Shown: positions 46,222 to 55,671 of the stretch, in pieces | How positions within the stretch are numbered: position 1 is the stretch's first letter | How the letters are laid out: every line of letters begins with the position of its first letter | Notes under the pieces: model-generated | What the model saw: the letters and a program-made list of their open reading frames with translations, nothing else | Databases searched by the model: none | What the model was told of the DNA's origin: nothing | Source of the DNA: Psychrobacter sp. I-STPA10 | GTDB lineage: Bacteria; Pseudomonadota; Gammaproteobacteria; Pseudomonadales; Moraxellaceae | NCBI RefSeq assembly: GCF_021012795.1 | Contig: NZ_VFYU01000031.1 | Location: forward strand, 1 to 64,000 | DNA: 64,000 nt | Reading direction: 5' to 3' | Program-made: the position numbers and the translations under genes

Positions 46222-47496
46222 TTATTGATTAAAATATTTAATCAATAAATCTATTAACGTTGTGCATAAATGCTTAAGCTCATCATCATTAGTAATAAGT
46301 GGTGGCATCAAATACACCAAAGTACCAAATGGACGCACCCAAATATCTGTTTTGGCTAATAATTGTGAAAATTTTGTCATATCAATGGCTTGATGTAGTT
46401 CAATCACCCCAATAGCTCCTAAGCAACGAACTTCTTTAACCGCTGTCAGCTCATTAGCAACAGTTAGATATTGCCAAAGCTTGCTTTGCATCGCACGAGC
46501 TTTGGCGGGAATATCATTGGATAGGATTAAATCAACCGACGCATTGGCAACTGAACAGGCGAGGGGATTACCCATAAATGTTGGACCATGCATCAGTGCT
46601 GGCGTATCACTATGACTAATGGTATCGGCAACATGGCGAGTACATAACGTGGCTGCAAAGGTCATATAACCACCTGTTAACGCCTTACCAATGGTCATAA
46701 TATCGGGGCAAATCTGTGCATGTTGACACGCAAATAATTGACCTGTACGCCCAAATCCTGTGGCGATTTCATCGGTAATTAATAATACATCATAGTCATC
46801 ACATAGCTTGCGTAACAGTTGTAAATACTCAGGACTATAAAAACGCATCCCACCAGCACCTTGTACAATCGGCTCAATAATAAAGGCAGCCAGCTTTTGA
46901 TGATACTTGGCAAAAAAATCAGATAGGTTTTGTTTAACATCAGCAGATAACGGTTGATCAAAGCCCATAGGTGGTGCATCTATAAAATACTGAATTGGCA
47001 GTTGCTTACCATATAAGCCGTGCATACCAGTGACAGGGTCACAAACGCTCATTGCATGCCATGTATCGCCATAATAGCCTGAGCGTGTGGTGGCAAAGTG
47101 TTTTTTATTGGGCTTACCATTTGCCACTTGGTATTGCAATGCCATCTTTAAGGCGACCTCAACTGAGACGCTACCGCTGTCAGCATAAAAGATGGCATCT
47201 AATTTATCAGGTACAATGGCGAGAAGTTTTTTGCCAAGCTCAATTGCTGGCTGGTGAGTTAAGCCACCAAACATCACATGCGACATCTTATTGACTTGTT
47301 GATGTATGGCATCGTTAAGCTTTGGATGATTATAACCATGAATCGCTGACCACCAAGATGACATACCATCAAGCATACGACGTCCATCTTTAGTATAAAG
47401 ATAAACACCTTCGGCATGGTCAATGACGATATTGGGATATGCGGGTGGCAAGCTTGTATAAGGATGCCAAAGGTGTTGGCTGTCGAACTGATTCAT
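46222..47496 (-). CDS. bioA: Adenosylmethionine-8-amino-7-oxononanoate aminotransferase
   Basis: PLP aminotransferase using SAM as amino donor to make 7,8-diaminopelargonate. 424 residues. Family segments: WHPYTSLPPAYPNIVI, DGMSSWWSAIHGYNHP, YADSGSVSVEVALKMALQY, FIIEPIVQGAGGMRFY, DEIATGFGRTGQLFACQHA, PLP lysine in MTIGKALTGGYM, and HGPTFMGNPLACSVANAS. Full length. First of a bioA-bioD pair on the minus strand. No clear BirA operator was recognised upstream. Confidence 0.95.
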   Translation of the reverse strand: MNQFDSQHLWHPYTSLPPAYPNIVIDHAEGVYLYTKDGRRMLDGMSSWWSAIHGYNHPKLNDAIHQQVNKMSHVMFGGLTHQPAIELGKKLLAIVPDKLDAIFYADSGSVSVEVALKMALQYQVANGKPNKKHFATTRSGYYGDTWHAMSVCDPVTGMHGLYGKQLPIQYFIDAPPMGFDQPLSADVKQNLSDFFAKYHQKLAAFIIEPIVQGAGGMRFYSPEYLQLLRKLCDDYDVLLITDEIATGFGRTGQLFACQHAQICPDIMTIGKALTGGYMTFAATLCTRHVADTISHSDTPALMHGPTFMGNPLACSVANASVDLILSNDIPAKARAMQSKLWQYLTVANELTAVKEVRCLGAIGVIELHQAIDMTKFSQLLAKTDIWVRPFGTLVYLMPPLITNDDELKHLCTTLIDLLIKYFNQ

Positions 47497-48015
47497 TGTA
47501 AGACCTAAGCGAGACGAATTTTAAGACAGAATCCGTATTATAACAGCGAATATATAAGTTATTGGTTTTATTGGATACAAGCCCCCTGTTTCGATTGGTT
47601 TGTTTTCGCATAATGTATATTATGTTAAATAATGTGTATCAAGTCATATATATCAATGCTTTAGCTTATCGCCGGCTTTTATCCTGCCTGCCATTGCTCG
47701 CACCTTTGATGTTATTAAATCATTCCCCACCGCTCATAGCAGACAAATTGTGCTATGCTTTTTAGCAACTCAACACGTTATATAAATACGTATTACGAGC
47801 ATCATAATCATAACAACACAACGGTTCTCAGATATATATGGATTTAACTACTATCATTAATTGCCCTCATTTTTCCCATGATTGCATTGATTTTAAAGAT
47901 ATTAGTAGGAGTTTTCAGACATAAAAAATGTAAGCACATAAGGATATGAAACAACTAACTATAATAGGATATCTAATTGGAGGCGCTTCAGTAGTTAACT
48001 CATGGAAAATATGCT
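47497..48015. other. Intergenic region upstream of bioA, little coding content
   Basis: 519 bp between bioA and a small membrane-protein gene. Short open frames at 47838-47924 (28 codons) and 47946-48026 (26 codons) begin with ATG but look like remnants. The AT content rises sharply towards the right, marking the edge of the accessory cluster. No tRNA or strong terminator seen. Confidence 0.5.
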
Positions 48016-48213
48016 ATGAATTATAGATTATTATATGAAAGAAACCTCTTACTCCTACTTTTACTTTTAATTACTTTGTATATAGTTATAAAATCAGAAG
48101 GTAAACTTCATAGATCTAGAAACAAACATAGAAAACAAACTAATGCCCACTATTCATTATTGTTTTCAATTCTTATATTTGTTATCTATAAAATTTTTAA
48201 GGCGTTCCAATGA
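48016..48213 (+). CDS. Small two-helix membrane protein
   Basis: 65 residues: a Leu-rich first hydrophobic helix (LLLLLLLLITLYIVI), a basic loop (KLHRSRNKHRKQT) and a second helix (SLLFSILIFVIYKIF). Not recognised. Its TGA overlaps the next ATG (ATGA at 48210), so it is probably translated together with the following soluble gene. Confidence 0.6.
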   Translation: MNYRLLYERNLLLLLLLLITLYIVIKSEGKLHRSRNKHRKQTNAHYSLLFSILIFVIYKIFKAFQ

Positions 48214-48593
48214 ATATACTAAAAAATATTGATATTTCTAATTTATGGTTAGGTGATTTTAACAAATACACATACATTGAGAATGCTATTGAAAGGGCAT
48301 TCATTAATATATTAGATGAAGAAGATGGCAAAAAAGATGACTGGGTTATTCCATTTTTTAATACACTTTGGGGAAATGGTGAAAAAATGATGGATGCCAA
48401 TCCTATATTTTCAGCCAGAAATATACCAAAAAATTATATTGTAAGATTAGTTGTATATGAAGAGAATAGTGTTGGCTATTCATCTTATGAAAGTGATTTT
48501 GATAATATACCTATGAATACCTTGTGGGTGACCTCAGAGTATACAAATAAAATAGAACCTTTTTTTAGAGATATTATTAAAAAGTTAAAATAA
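48210..48593 (+). CDS. Immunity-like protein, paralog A
   Basis: 127 residues, acidic and soluble; family not recognised. It is paralogous to the gene at 48648 over its whole length (shared KWLG/LWLG start, PFFNT, NPIFSA, SDFD.MP, TSEY/TSDYMN). Low GC, paired paralogs and small size suggest an orphan immunity gene. Start is coupled to the upstream membrane peptide by a 4-nt overlap. Confidence 0.72.
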   Translation: MNILKNIDISNLWLGDFNKYTYIENAIERAFINILDEEDGKKDDWVIPFFNTLWGNGEKMMDANPIFSARNIPKNYIVRLVVYEENSVGYSSYESDFDNIPMNTLWVTSEYTNKIEPFFRDIIKKLK

Positions 48594-48647
48594 AGGTATT
48601 AGGTGTCACTAACCTATAAAGTCAAGCAGTAAGGATAAAGAGAAGAA

Positions 48648-49031
48648 ATGGAAAATATCAGAAATATGACTTTGAGTAAAAAATGGCTAGGTAATCCTTC
48701 TGAATACAAAATTGTCGAATCTTATATTTATAATATATTTTTCAAAATACTACACGAGATAAATGAAGATATAAAAAACTGGACTACCCCCTTCTTTAAT
48801 ACACATTTTTATGAAGGGTTTGATGATATAAACGGCAATCCAATATTTTCTGCTAAAAATAATCTAGAACAATACATTATTAAAGCAGTCATAGATGAAG
48901 ATTATAATGATATTACAACATTTAAAAGTGATTTTGATGACATGCCTATGTATACCATATACTTAACATCTGACTATATGAATGAAATCCAATATTTTTT
49001 TAAACAAGTAATTAATAATCAGAAATTTTAA
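48648..49031 (+). CDS. Immunity-like protein, paralog B
   Basis: 127 residues, the diverged paralog of the gene at 48210: same length, same order of conserved blocks (WLG, PFFNTHF, NPIFSAKN, FKSDFDDMPMYTIYLTSDYMNEI). The sequence is more diverged than in the 27616/28066 pair, so the duplication is older or under diversifying selection. A GGATAAAGAGAAG ribosome site precedes the ATG. Confidence 0.72.
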   Translation: MENIRNMTLSKKWLGNPSEYKIVESYIYNIFFKILHEINEDIKNWTTPFFNTHFYEGFDDINGNPIFSAKNNLEQYIIKAVIDEDYNDITTFKSDFDDMPMYTIYLTSDYMNEIQYFFKQVINNQKF

Positions 49032-49088
49032 GAATTATAGTTAAGTAAATTTATATATTATTTATATAACTTTATGATTGAGGTATAT

Positions 49089-49361
49089 ATGGAACAGCTC
49101 ATATTTAAGTTTTTATTTTTTAATTATATTGTAATCATGTGTATCATTGATATATACGCATCTGATAAATATAAGAAAAATAAAGAAATAACAATAATAA
49201 TTTTAGGTTTATCCTACCCTATCTTTGTTTACTACTTCTATCAAATGTTAACTTTTAGCAACCCAAATGCTGGATTAGCAGATTTATTATTTGTTATCGT
49301 CATGCTGGTACTTGCTCCTATTGGTATTTTTCATGGTAGAAAGAACAATAACCACCCTTGA
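49089..49361 (+). CDS. Small membrane protein
   Basis: 90 residues from the ATG at 49089, chosen because GAGG lies 6 nt upstream; an earlier ATG (49074) has none. Three hydrophobic segments (FKFLFFNYIVIMCIID, ITIIILGLSYPIFVYYFY, LLFVIVMLVLAPIGIF) and a basic C-terminus (HGRKNNN). Not recognised; possibly an immunity protein against a membrane-active toxin. Confidence 0.6.
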   Translation: MEQLIFKFLFFNYIVIMCIIDIYASDKYKKNKEITIIILGLSYPIFVYYFYQMLTFSNPNAGLADLLFVIVMLVLAPIGIFHGRKNNNHP

Positions 49362-49388
49362 GTTTTTAGTGAAAAAATAGGATTATTA

Positions 49389-49811
49389 ATGTTTAACAAT
49401 TTAACATATAAGAAATTACTAGGATTATTACCCCCTATTTCGTTTCTAATTCTTTATTTTGAAACTAAAAATAAAACATTTTTAATCATTATTTTATTAT
49501 TTTTATCTATTTTAATTAATAATGGTTCTATTAATTTTTTTTACTCATGGTTTTATTTATCCTTATATTTCTTGTATGGAACTATTACTCCTTTAAAAAC
49601 AATTGGCTTTTTTGGTACCATTAAGATAAATATGATATATAAAGTATTTTTATTTTTTCCTCAGATGTTGATTATATTACTTTATTTATCAAGTAAAAAT
49701 TATGTATTATTTTTCTCTTTTACCGAATCAAATATTATAGGTGTCATTATAAATATAATTCTTTTAACAATTTCTAGTTTTATTTTTTTATATCTATCAT
49801 ATAGATACTAA
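49389..49811 (+). CDS. Polytopic membrane protein, unknown
   Basis: 140 residues with four to five hydrophobic helices and very AT-rich codons. Not recognised. It stands in series with other small membrane-protein genes on the same strand, 27 bp after the preceding one. A degenerate fragment of a larger permease cannot be excluded. Confidence 0.55.
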   Translation: MFNNLTYKKLLGLLPPISFLILYFETKNKTFLIIILLFLSILINNGSINFFYSWFYLSLYFLYGTITPLKTIGFFGTIKINMIYKVFLFFPQMLIILLYLSSKNYVLFFSFTESNIIGVIINIILLTISSFIFLYLSYRY

Positions 49812-49934
49812 TACATACAATATGTATATACTAAAAAATTGCTGGTAAAATTTGGTAAATATTTTAGCAGCAATCGGTTTTGTTACATATATACAATAAA
49901 AGAGTTGCTAATTTATATCAATTTAGAGGTTCAG

Positions 49935-50123
49935 ATGTTGAAGAAAAATATAAAAAAAATGATTATTTTTATGACAATAAACTGTATAGGAATGCTGTTT
50001 ATAGTTTGTGCTTCACAATTCACAAGCACTATTTTAAAATATTTTCTCTATATATTAGGAGTATTTATAAATTCTATAGGTTTTTATTATCTAGCTATAA
50101 ATACTGAAAAAAAACATCATTAA
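49935..50123 (+). CDS. Small membrane protein
   Basis: 62 residues from the ATG at 49935 (MLKKNIKKMIIF), which has AGAGG 5 nt upstream; the longer frame from 49839 has no ribosome site. Two hydrophobic helices with a basic N-terminus. Not recognised. Confidence 0.55.
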   Translation: MLKKNIKKMIIFMTINCIGMLFIVCASQFTSTILKYFLYILGVFINSIGFYYLAINTEKKHH

Positions 50124-50221
50124 ATAATAACAATAGCTTAGATAACTTAGGCGAGAGTTATTTTACTATATGGTTAATACTCCTACTTTCCATAAGTCCT
50201 TTTTTCAAAAAATAACCATTA

Positions 50222-50431
50222 ATGGATATATTATTTATGGAAACTAACAAAATCACCTTTATTAAGAATAATATTGAAAATGTTCTAATTTCAATCATTT
50301 GTTTTTTAGCGATAGTCATTGGTCTAGTATTTAAAATAGATAAGGTTTTTATTGTATTATATGCAATTATATGTATCTTACATTTGATTGTATTAAGGAA
50401 AAGATGGAAAAATGACAAAAGCAATATTTAA
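50222..50431 (+). CDS. Small membrane protein
   Basis: 69 residues, or 64 from the ATG at 50237. Two hydrophobic helices (VLISIICFLAIVIGLVF, VFIVLYAIICILHLIVL) and a basic tail RKRWKNDK. Last gene of the AT-rich run, convergent with the DUF3141 gene. Not recognised. Confidence 0.5.
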   Translation: MDILFMETNKITFIKNNIENVLISIICFLAIVIGLVFKIDKVFIVLYAIICILHLIVLRKRWKNDKSNI

Positions 50432-50531
50432 TATTTATCAAAACAATAAAAAATGACGTGAGCTAGCAATTACCAACTCACGTCATGACAACCCTATATC
50501 TATATATCTTTATATTAAAGCAAGCAAAACG

Positions 50532-53063
50532 CTACTTAATATCTTTATCTGTTAAATTCATCACCTTTTTAAGTCGATTTAACATCGCTAGAGTTTTAGG
50601 GTCTAAATCATCTTCATCACTACCAACCACATGATAAGCCAACTTCATTGCTTTAACACGCTGCGCTTTTGTTTTGATGAGTTGTCTTAATGTGGTGATG
50701 GATTTTTCTTCAGCAAAGCGTACAATCAGCGTTTGGTCTTGTATGATTCTTGCCAAATCAGTATTTAACAACTCATTAAAAGGTGCTTGCTCCGTCAGTA
50801 CTTCCGTCAAGCGGAACAATTGGTCACGGTCGATATTATTATCAGCCACAATATTACTTAAGATAAAGATACGTATTACCGCTTCGACATAGCCCCCTTC
50901 AGATATTCTCGTGAGTATCTTATCGACCTTTGGCAACTCATGCAGTGTATCTTTGTCCATTAAGCGGCGTGAACGTACTGGTTTGCCATATTTACGAAAC
51001 CATGGCATTGACCATATACCAAAGAACATGGTTTCGGTGAGCATGTCATGATAATCACTCCAAAAATCAAGGGTTATCTGCACACTATCAATAAACATCT
51101 TCTCTACTTGCAAAAAGAAATTGTCTTGGCTCATAGATTCTTTGGCAGGTAGCCTAATTTTGGCATAACGCTCATAAGGATTGGTCGGCTTTTTCTTCTT
51201 CTCAGGCACATAGTTATCACTGTTTTTTTCTTCCACTTCACCAAATAGTGCTTGGTTTAAGCGACTTGTGGTTACTGCCAGTGGATTTTTGCTACTCCAG
51301 CTACTTCTTTGTAGTCGCATGGGGTGCATTGCCCGTGACAGTTGCGCTGAGGTTTCGTTACTCATGGCTTTAACCAGTGGACGTAAACTCTGCTCATAAG
51401 CCAATGTTTGCATTTCAGAAACACGATGCACAGCTCTAAATAGCTTTTCATCGGTACGATAATCACCAATGGCTTTACTCAAGTCTTCAAAGCTGCGACG
51501 GGCAAAGTCAACCGAGAAGGTTTTATCCTTACCACTGCCTTCAAAATGGTCAATGTCCATCTCATACAAACCAGGTGGCAATACTTCAATCATCTCCATT
51601 ACTGAGGCAATGCCTTTATGTTCATGATTGGCAACTTTGGAGCTAACAAAGATGCCCAAATGCCCTACCTGCTCATGAATCATATAAATAATGCGTTGAC
51701 CACAAATTTCGATTTCTTTTTCGTCACTATAGGCATCTAAAATCCATGACAATGCTTGTGGTGGCGGGGTGATGTCATCACCATGCGAGGCAAATACAAT
51801 TAATGGCGCTTTGATATTGCGCACATCAATGTTAACCCCTTGTTCTAATTGCGCTGTATTACGGGCAAGACGATTACCGACAAAGATATTTTCGACAATC
51901 CAGCGAATCTCGGCTTCATTCATTAAAAAGAAACCACCCCACCAACGCTCAAAGTCTAAAAACCGCTGACGATTGGCAACAGGGTTTTTGTATAAATCAT
52001 AATATTTGCCCACATAACTGCGGTACGGGTGCATCTCTTCAAAGTTGCGTACCAACCATGCGCCATCAAATAAGCCATTATCCAAATCAGCACTGAGCAT
52101 AGACAGCCAAGTACCACCATTAACCCCTGCTTTGTAACGCATCGGATTAGTACCAATACGACCACTCCACGCCGATACAGGTGCACCATTCATCACAATT
52201 GGGCCTCTGATATTGGGGTTAGTTGCTGCCAAGATAAGTGCCGCCCAGCCGCCTTGACAGTTACCAATAACTACAGGGGCTTCTGCATTGGGGTGTCGCT
52301 TTTCAACTTCGTAAAAAAACTTCGCTTCGGCATAAGTGACATCAGCGATGGTTTGTGTTGGCTCAGGAAAGCGTTTAAAGGCAACAAAATAAACGCAGTG
52401 CCCATTATTTAACGCAACCCCTACTTGGCTTTCATGTTTAAAGCCACCAATACCTGCACCATGCCCTGCTCTGGGATCAATAATGATATAAGGGCGATTG
52501 TTATCATCGGTGACCACCCCTTCAGGTGGCTTGATTTTTAATAACACATAGTTGCTGGGTCGTCTAAATGTGCCTGCATCCATGATAACTTCGTAATCAT
52601 AATCCAGCACTGGTGGACAGCCGGCCCTTTCATGCTCTATAAATATATCACCACGCTCTTTAAGCACCTCGGCAGTTTGCAGCAAGCGTTTGCTACTATC
52701 GGTACTATAATTGAGCCATGCTTGGAACAGTCGCTGCGGGGTGGCGACCTTTGTCCAACTGGTATACACTTCTTTAGCATCTTTACTTAGGGTTTTGACA
52801 TTTTTTTGTAGTTTTTCATTATTAAAAGCTTGATGTCTTGATAGCACCTTAGACATAAACTCAGAACTTTGTTCATTATAGTGACGTTGTTTTGATATTT
52901 CTTGAAAAATGGACTTATTTTTTTGCAAATTATTAAAAATCAAATCCTGAAATTCTGGAGTTGAACCAGAGATGGTGCGAGCTGGATTATTACGACTTAG
53001 CCATACTTCTGCTTTGTCTGGATTATTGATGTTCTTTTCTATGTTATCTCTATTATCTCTCAT
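50532..53063 (-). CDS. DUF3141 alpha/beta-hydrolase, PHA-associated
   Basis: About 843 residues from the ATG at 53063 (MRDNRDNIEKN; GGA 9 nt upstream). It has a PhaC-like alpha/beta hydrolase region: VIGNCQGGWAALILAATNP is the nucleophile elbow (Cys in GNCQGG, as in PHA synthases), followed by IKAPLIVFASHGDDITPP and EQVGHLGIFVS with likely Asp and His. Proteins with this domain often sit next to phaC; their exact role (PHA synthase-like, depolymerase or granule factor) is not established. The C-terminal 300 residues are helical. It is downstream of phaC on the same strand, with a MITE-like repeat in the gap. Confidence 0.85.
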   Translation of the reverse strand: MRDNRDNIEKNINNPDKAEVWLSRNNPARTISGSTPEFQDLIFNNLQKNKSIFQEISKQRHYNEQSSEFMSKVLSRHQAFNNEKLQKNVKTLSKDAKEVYTSWTKVATPQRLFQAWLNYSTDSSKRLLQTAEVLKERGDIFIEHERAGCPPVLDYDYEVIMDAGTFRRPSNYVLLKIKPPEGVVTDDNNRPYIIIDPRAGHGAGIGGFKHESQVGVALNNGHCVYFVAFKRFPEPTQTIADVTYAEAKFFYEVEKRHPNAEAPVVIGNCQGGWAALILAATNPNIRGPIVMNGAPVSAWSGRIGTNPMRYKAGVNGGTWLSMLSADLDNGLFDGAWLVRNFEEMHPYRSYVGKYYDLYKNPVANRQRFLDFERWWGGFFLMNEAEIRWIVENIFVGNRLARNTAQLEQGVNIDVRNIKAPLIVFASHGDDITPPPQALSWILDAYSDEKEIEICGQRIIYMIHEQVGHLGIFVSSKVANHEHKGIASVMEMIEVLPPGLYEMDIDHFEGSGKDKTFSVDFARRSFEDLSKAIGDYRTDEKLFRAVHRVSEMQTLAYEQSLRPLVKAMSNETSAQLSRAMHPMRLQRSSWSSKNPLAVTTSRLNQALFGEVEEKNSDNYVPEKKKKPTNPYERYAKIRLPAKESMSQDNFFLQVEKMFIDSVQITLDFWSDYHDMLTETMFFGIWSMPWFRKYGKPVRSRRLMDKDTLHELPKVDKILTRISEGGYVEAVIRIFILSNIVADNNIDRDQLFRLTEVLTEQAPFNELLNTDLARIIQDQTLIVRFAEEKSITTLRQLIKTKAQRVKAMKLAYHVVGSDEDDLDPKTLAMLNRLKKVMNLTDKDIK

Positions 53064-53144
53064 GATACATTCCAATTTTGCTAAGGGTTTATTTGAGTGT
53101 ATTTAAAATCCGTTACCACACTCGCCATTAAGGATTTGATTGTT

Positions 53145-53248
53145 ATACCAATTCGCTAAAATAACCTATCTTTGTCAAACTCACTTAGTCTACTACTTGT
53201 AGTACTTACACTCGTTTTCCTAGATAGGTTAATTAATCAAAATGGTAT
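53145..53248. repeat. 104-bp MITE-like inverted-repeat element
   Basis: The outer ends ATACCA...TGGTAT extend as imperfect inverted repeats through a perfect ACCTATCT/AGATAGGT to a central TACTAC-TT-GTAGTA palindrome, so the entire element can fold back. There is no ORF. It sits between phaC and the DUF3141 gene. Such elements are common intergenic repeats in related genomes, as far as I recall. No target-site duplication is evident. Confidence 0.65.
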
Positions 53249-53275
53249 TCAGGGGCTAAAGTTTAGGGACTAATG

Positions 53276-55465
53276 TTAAGGGACTGCATTTAGTGCGTCT
53301 TGTGCTTGCACCAATACATATTCTCCGGGTGCATCGCATAAAGTTGTCCATGGCTTGCCAGCAAAGTCAATGCCCGCTTCTCTGGCATCGACTTTACCTG
53401 CGCCATACTGTTTAATCCATTCTGCCCAATGTAGCCACCAACTTTTATCTTGTTTTTGTGCCTTTTCAAACCAATCATCAGGGTTAACAGGATACTCATC
53501 ATAAGTATAAAAGCCATATTTACCCGTAGGTGGATTGATGACACCAGCCACATGACCTGACTCACCAAGAACAAAAGTCACATCACCACCAAGCACTTGT
53601 GTCGATTGGTAACTGCCCTGCCATTTGACAATATGGTCTTGCAGTGTTGCCACTACATAGCATGGAATGGTGACTTTAGACAAATCTACTTTAATATCAT
53701 CAAAGCTTAGCTGTTGTCTTTTCACCATCTTATTACCTAAATATAGCTCACGCAACACAAAACTATGTAAAGCGGCGGTGACATTGGTACAATCAGAGTT
53801 CCAATATAACAAATCAAACGGCGTAGGTCGCTCCCCTTTTAAATAATTTTGAATATAATAGTTCCAATACAAACTATTTTCACGTAATAAACTAAATGCC
53901 ACACCCATCAAGCGTCCATCAAACACCCCTTGGTGCGCCTCTTCTTGCTCAAGGGCATCAACCACACGCTCATCGATAAATACACCCAAATCACCAGGGT
54001 CGCTAAAATCAAAAATTGTTGTCCAAAAAGTGGCACTGGCAATGCGCTTGTCTTGCTTATGTTCGGTCAGCCAAGATAAAGTCAATGCCAATAGCATACC
54101 ACCGATACAATAACCGATGACATTGGCATCAGGCTCACCAGTGATTTCTTGAATGACATCCAACGCTGTCAGTAAGCCTTCGTGCATATAAGTTTCCATA
54201 CCCACATCTTTATAAGCACGAGTAGGATTGACCCAAGAGATAACAAAAACGCTATGACCTTCATTTAACGCCCAACGGATATAAGAATTTTTTTCTTTTA
54301 AATCCATGATATAAAACTTATTAATCCACGGTGGCACGATTAATAAAGGACGTTTATTGACCTTATCAGTAGTTGGCGTATATTGGATAAGCTCAAACAT
54401 ACGATTACGAAAAACCACCTTACCTGCGGTACTGGCAATATTTTCACCCAACTGAAAGGCACTTTTATCCGTCATACTGATATTTAAAACTTGCGCACTT
54501 TTTTCTAAGTCTTGGGTAAACTGCTGCAACCCAGTGATTAGATTTTGTCCCCCTGACTCTAGCGTTAAGCGTAATATTTCAGGATTACTCCATAAAAAAT
54601 TACTTGGGGCAACTGCATTTAACCATTGTCGGGTAAAAAATGACAAACGCTGCCGCGTCTTATCATCAATGCCCTTAGCATTATCAATCACATCCATCAT
54701 GCTATCGACAGTTAAAAGATAGTTTTGCTTTAAATAATTAAACAGTGGATTTTCTGACCACTCCTCATCGGCAAAGCGTTTATCGCCTTTTGCTGGCGTG
54801 ATAACGGCAGGTGCATTTTTTCCTGTCGCTTGCATGATGGTGTTTTGCCACAGATGTAATTGTTGTTGCAAAAAGTTGGTTTGTTGGGCAATCAATAAAC
54901 GCGGACTGTTATCCATTGCACCTGTGGTAAATTTTTGCCAGCCATCTAATAAATTAAACATCAACGATTGCCCTGTATCACTACTTTGGGTGACTCGGTA
55001 CAAAGTTTCATTGAGTAACTTTTGTGACAGCTCATTCATACTCTCTAGAGGATTATTAAGAGAATGTGCTTGAGTGGCCTGGGCTGTGGACGAAGTAGCT
55101 TGCTCAGTTTCCTGCTGTGCATTGAAATTAGGGTTAGAACTGCTATTAGAATTAGGATTGAGTCCATCAAAGGCAGCCGTATAAGGTTTAAAAAACTGAT
55201 TAAAATAATCAACTGAGCCTTGCCACAACTTTATATTCGCCTCTAATGGATTTTGGGTTTGCTGTAGACCTTCAACATAAGATTGGTTTAATGAATTAAG
55301 CTGTTGTAATTGTTGTAAATAAAGTTGACTGAGTTGATTTATGTCAAATGTGTCATCAGTTGTATCTGAATTCATGTCGGGTTCACTACTAGAATTTGAT
55401 TGCGAGGTGGTGTTGAATGATTCTTTAGTTTGGTTTTGGCTACTACTGTCTTCACTATCCTGCAT
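53276..55465 (-). CDS. phaC: Class I poly(3-hydroxyalkanoate) synthase
   Basis: Polymerises 3-hydroxyacyl-CoA on the granule surface. 729 residues, about 130 longer than typical class I PhaC because of a Gln/Asn/Ser-rich N-terminal extension. The catalytic triad is visible: Cys453 in the lipase-like box GYCIGG, Asp610 in TLQDHIVKW, and His638 in GESGHVAGVINPP. The PhaC N-terminal region (FADEEWSENPLFNYLKQNYLL) follows the extension. GGGGAGGG precedes the ATG. It is transcribed after phaB and phaP, but a terminator separates phaP from phaC, so it may have its own promoter. Confidence 0.95.
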   Translation of the reverse strand: MQDSEDSSSQNQTKESFNTTSQSNSSSEPDMNSDTTDDTFDINQLSQLYLQQLQQLNSLNQSYVEGLQQTQNPLEANIKLWQGSVDYFNQFFKPYTAAFDGLNPNSNSSSNPNFNAQQETEQATSSTAQATQAHSLNNPLESMNELSQKLLNETLYRVTQSSDTGQSLMFNLLDGWQKFTTGAMDNSPRLLIAQQTNFLQQQLHLWQNTIMQATGKNAPAVITPAKGDKRFADEEWSENPLFNYLKQNYLLTVDSMMDVIDNAKGIDDKTRQRLSFFTRQWLNAVAPSNFLWSNPEILRLTLESGGQNLITGLQQFTQDLEKSAQVLNISMTDKSAFQLGENIASTAGKVVFRNRMFELIQYTPTTDKVNKRPLLIVPPWINKFYIMDLKEKNSYIRWALNEGHSVFVISWVNPTRAYKDVGMETYMHEGLLTALDVIQEITGEPDANVIGYCIGGMLLALTLSWLTEHKQDKRIASATFWTTIFDFSDPGDLGVFIDERVVDALEQEEAHQGVFDGRLMGVAFSLLRENSLYWNYYIQNYLKGERPTPFDLLYWNSDCTNVTAALHSFVLRELYLGNKMVKRQQLSFDDIKVDLSKVTIPCYVVATLQDHIVKWQGSYQSTQVLGGDVTFVLGESGHVAGVINPPTGKYGFYTYDEYPVNPDDWFEKAQKQDKSWWLHWAEWIKQYGAGKVDAREAGIDFAGKPWTTLCDAPGEYVLVQAQDALNAVP

Positions 55466-55578
55466 ACGCCCTCCCCCATGTTAATATTTGTTGTAGCTAA
55501 CTGGCATCATAATATATCGGTTGACCCTAGGGCTACTAAAAGATGATTAAAAATAGAATAGAAAAATTGGTAATAAAA

Positions 55579-55608
55579 AAGGTGAGTAAAATTTCTTTAA
55601 CTCACCCT
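55579..55608 (-). terminator. Rho-independent terminator after phaP
   Basis: On the minus strand GGTGAGT and ACTCACC make a perfect 7-bp stem with a 12-nt loop, followed by TTTTTT. It lies about 65 bp beyond the phaP stop. It explains how the abundant phasin mRNA could be separated from phaC. Confidence 0.75.
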
Positions 55609-55671
55609 TATGAACATCAATACGTCAAAGTTATAAGCAGTAAGCCTTAAAACAAATAAAGCGGCTTAATA

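Noticed and set aside
47838..47924. 28-codon frame starting MDLTTIINCPHFS
   Set aside because: It is too short and followed by stops; possibly a remnant of a methyltransferase-like N-terminus, but not supportable as a gene.
47946..48026. 26-codon frame with GGA upstream overlapping the next small gene
   Set aside because: No recognisable features beyond a short hydrophobic stretch; more likely leader sequence.
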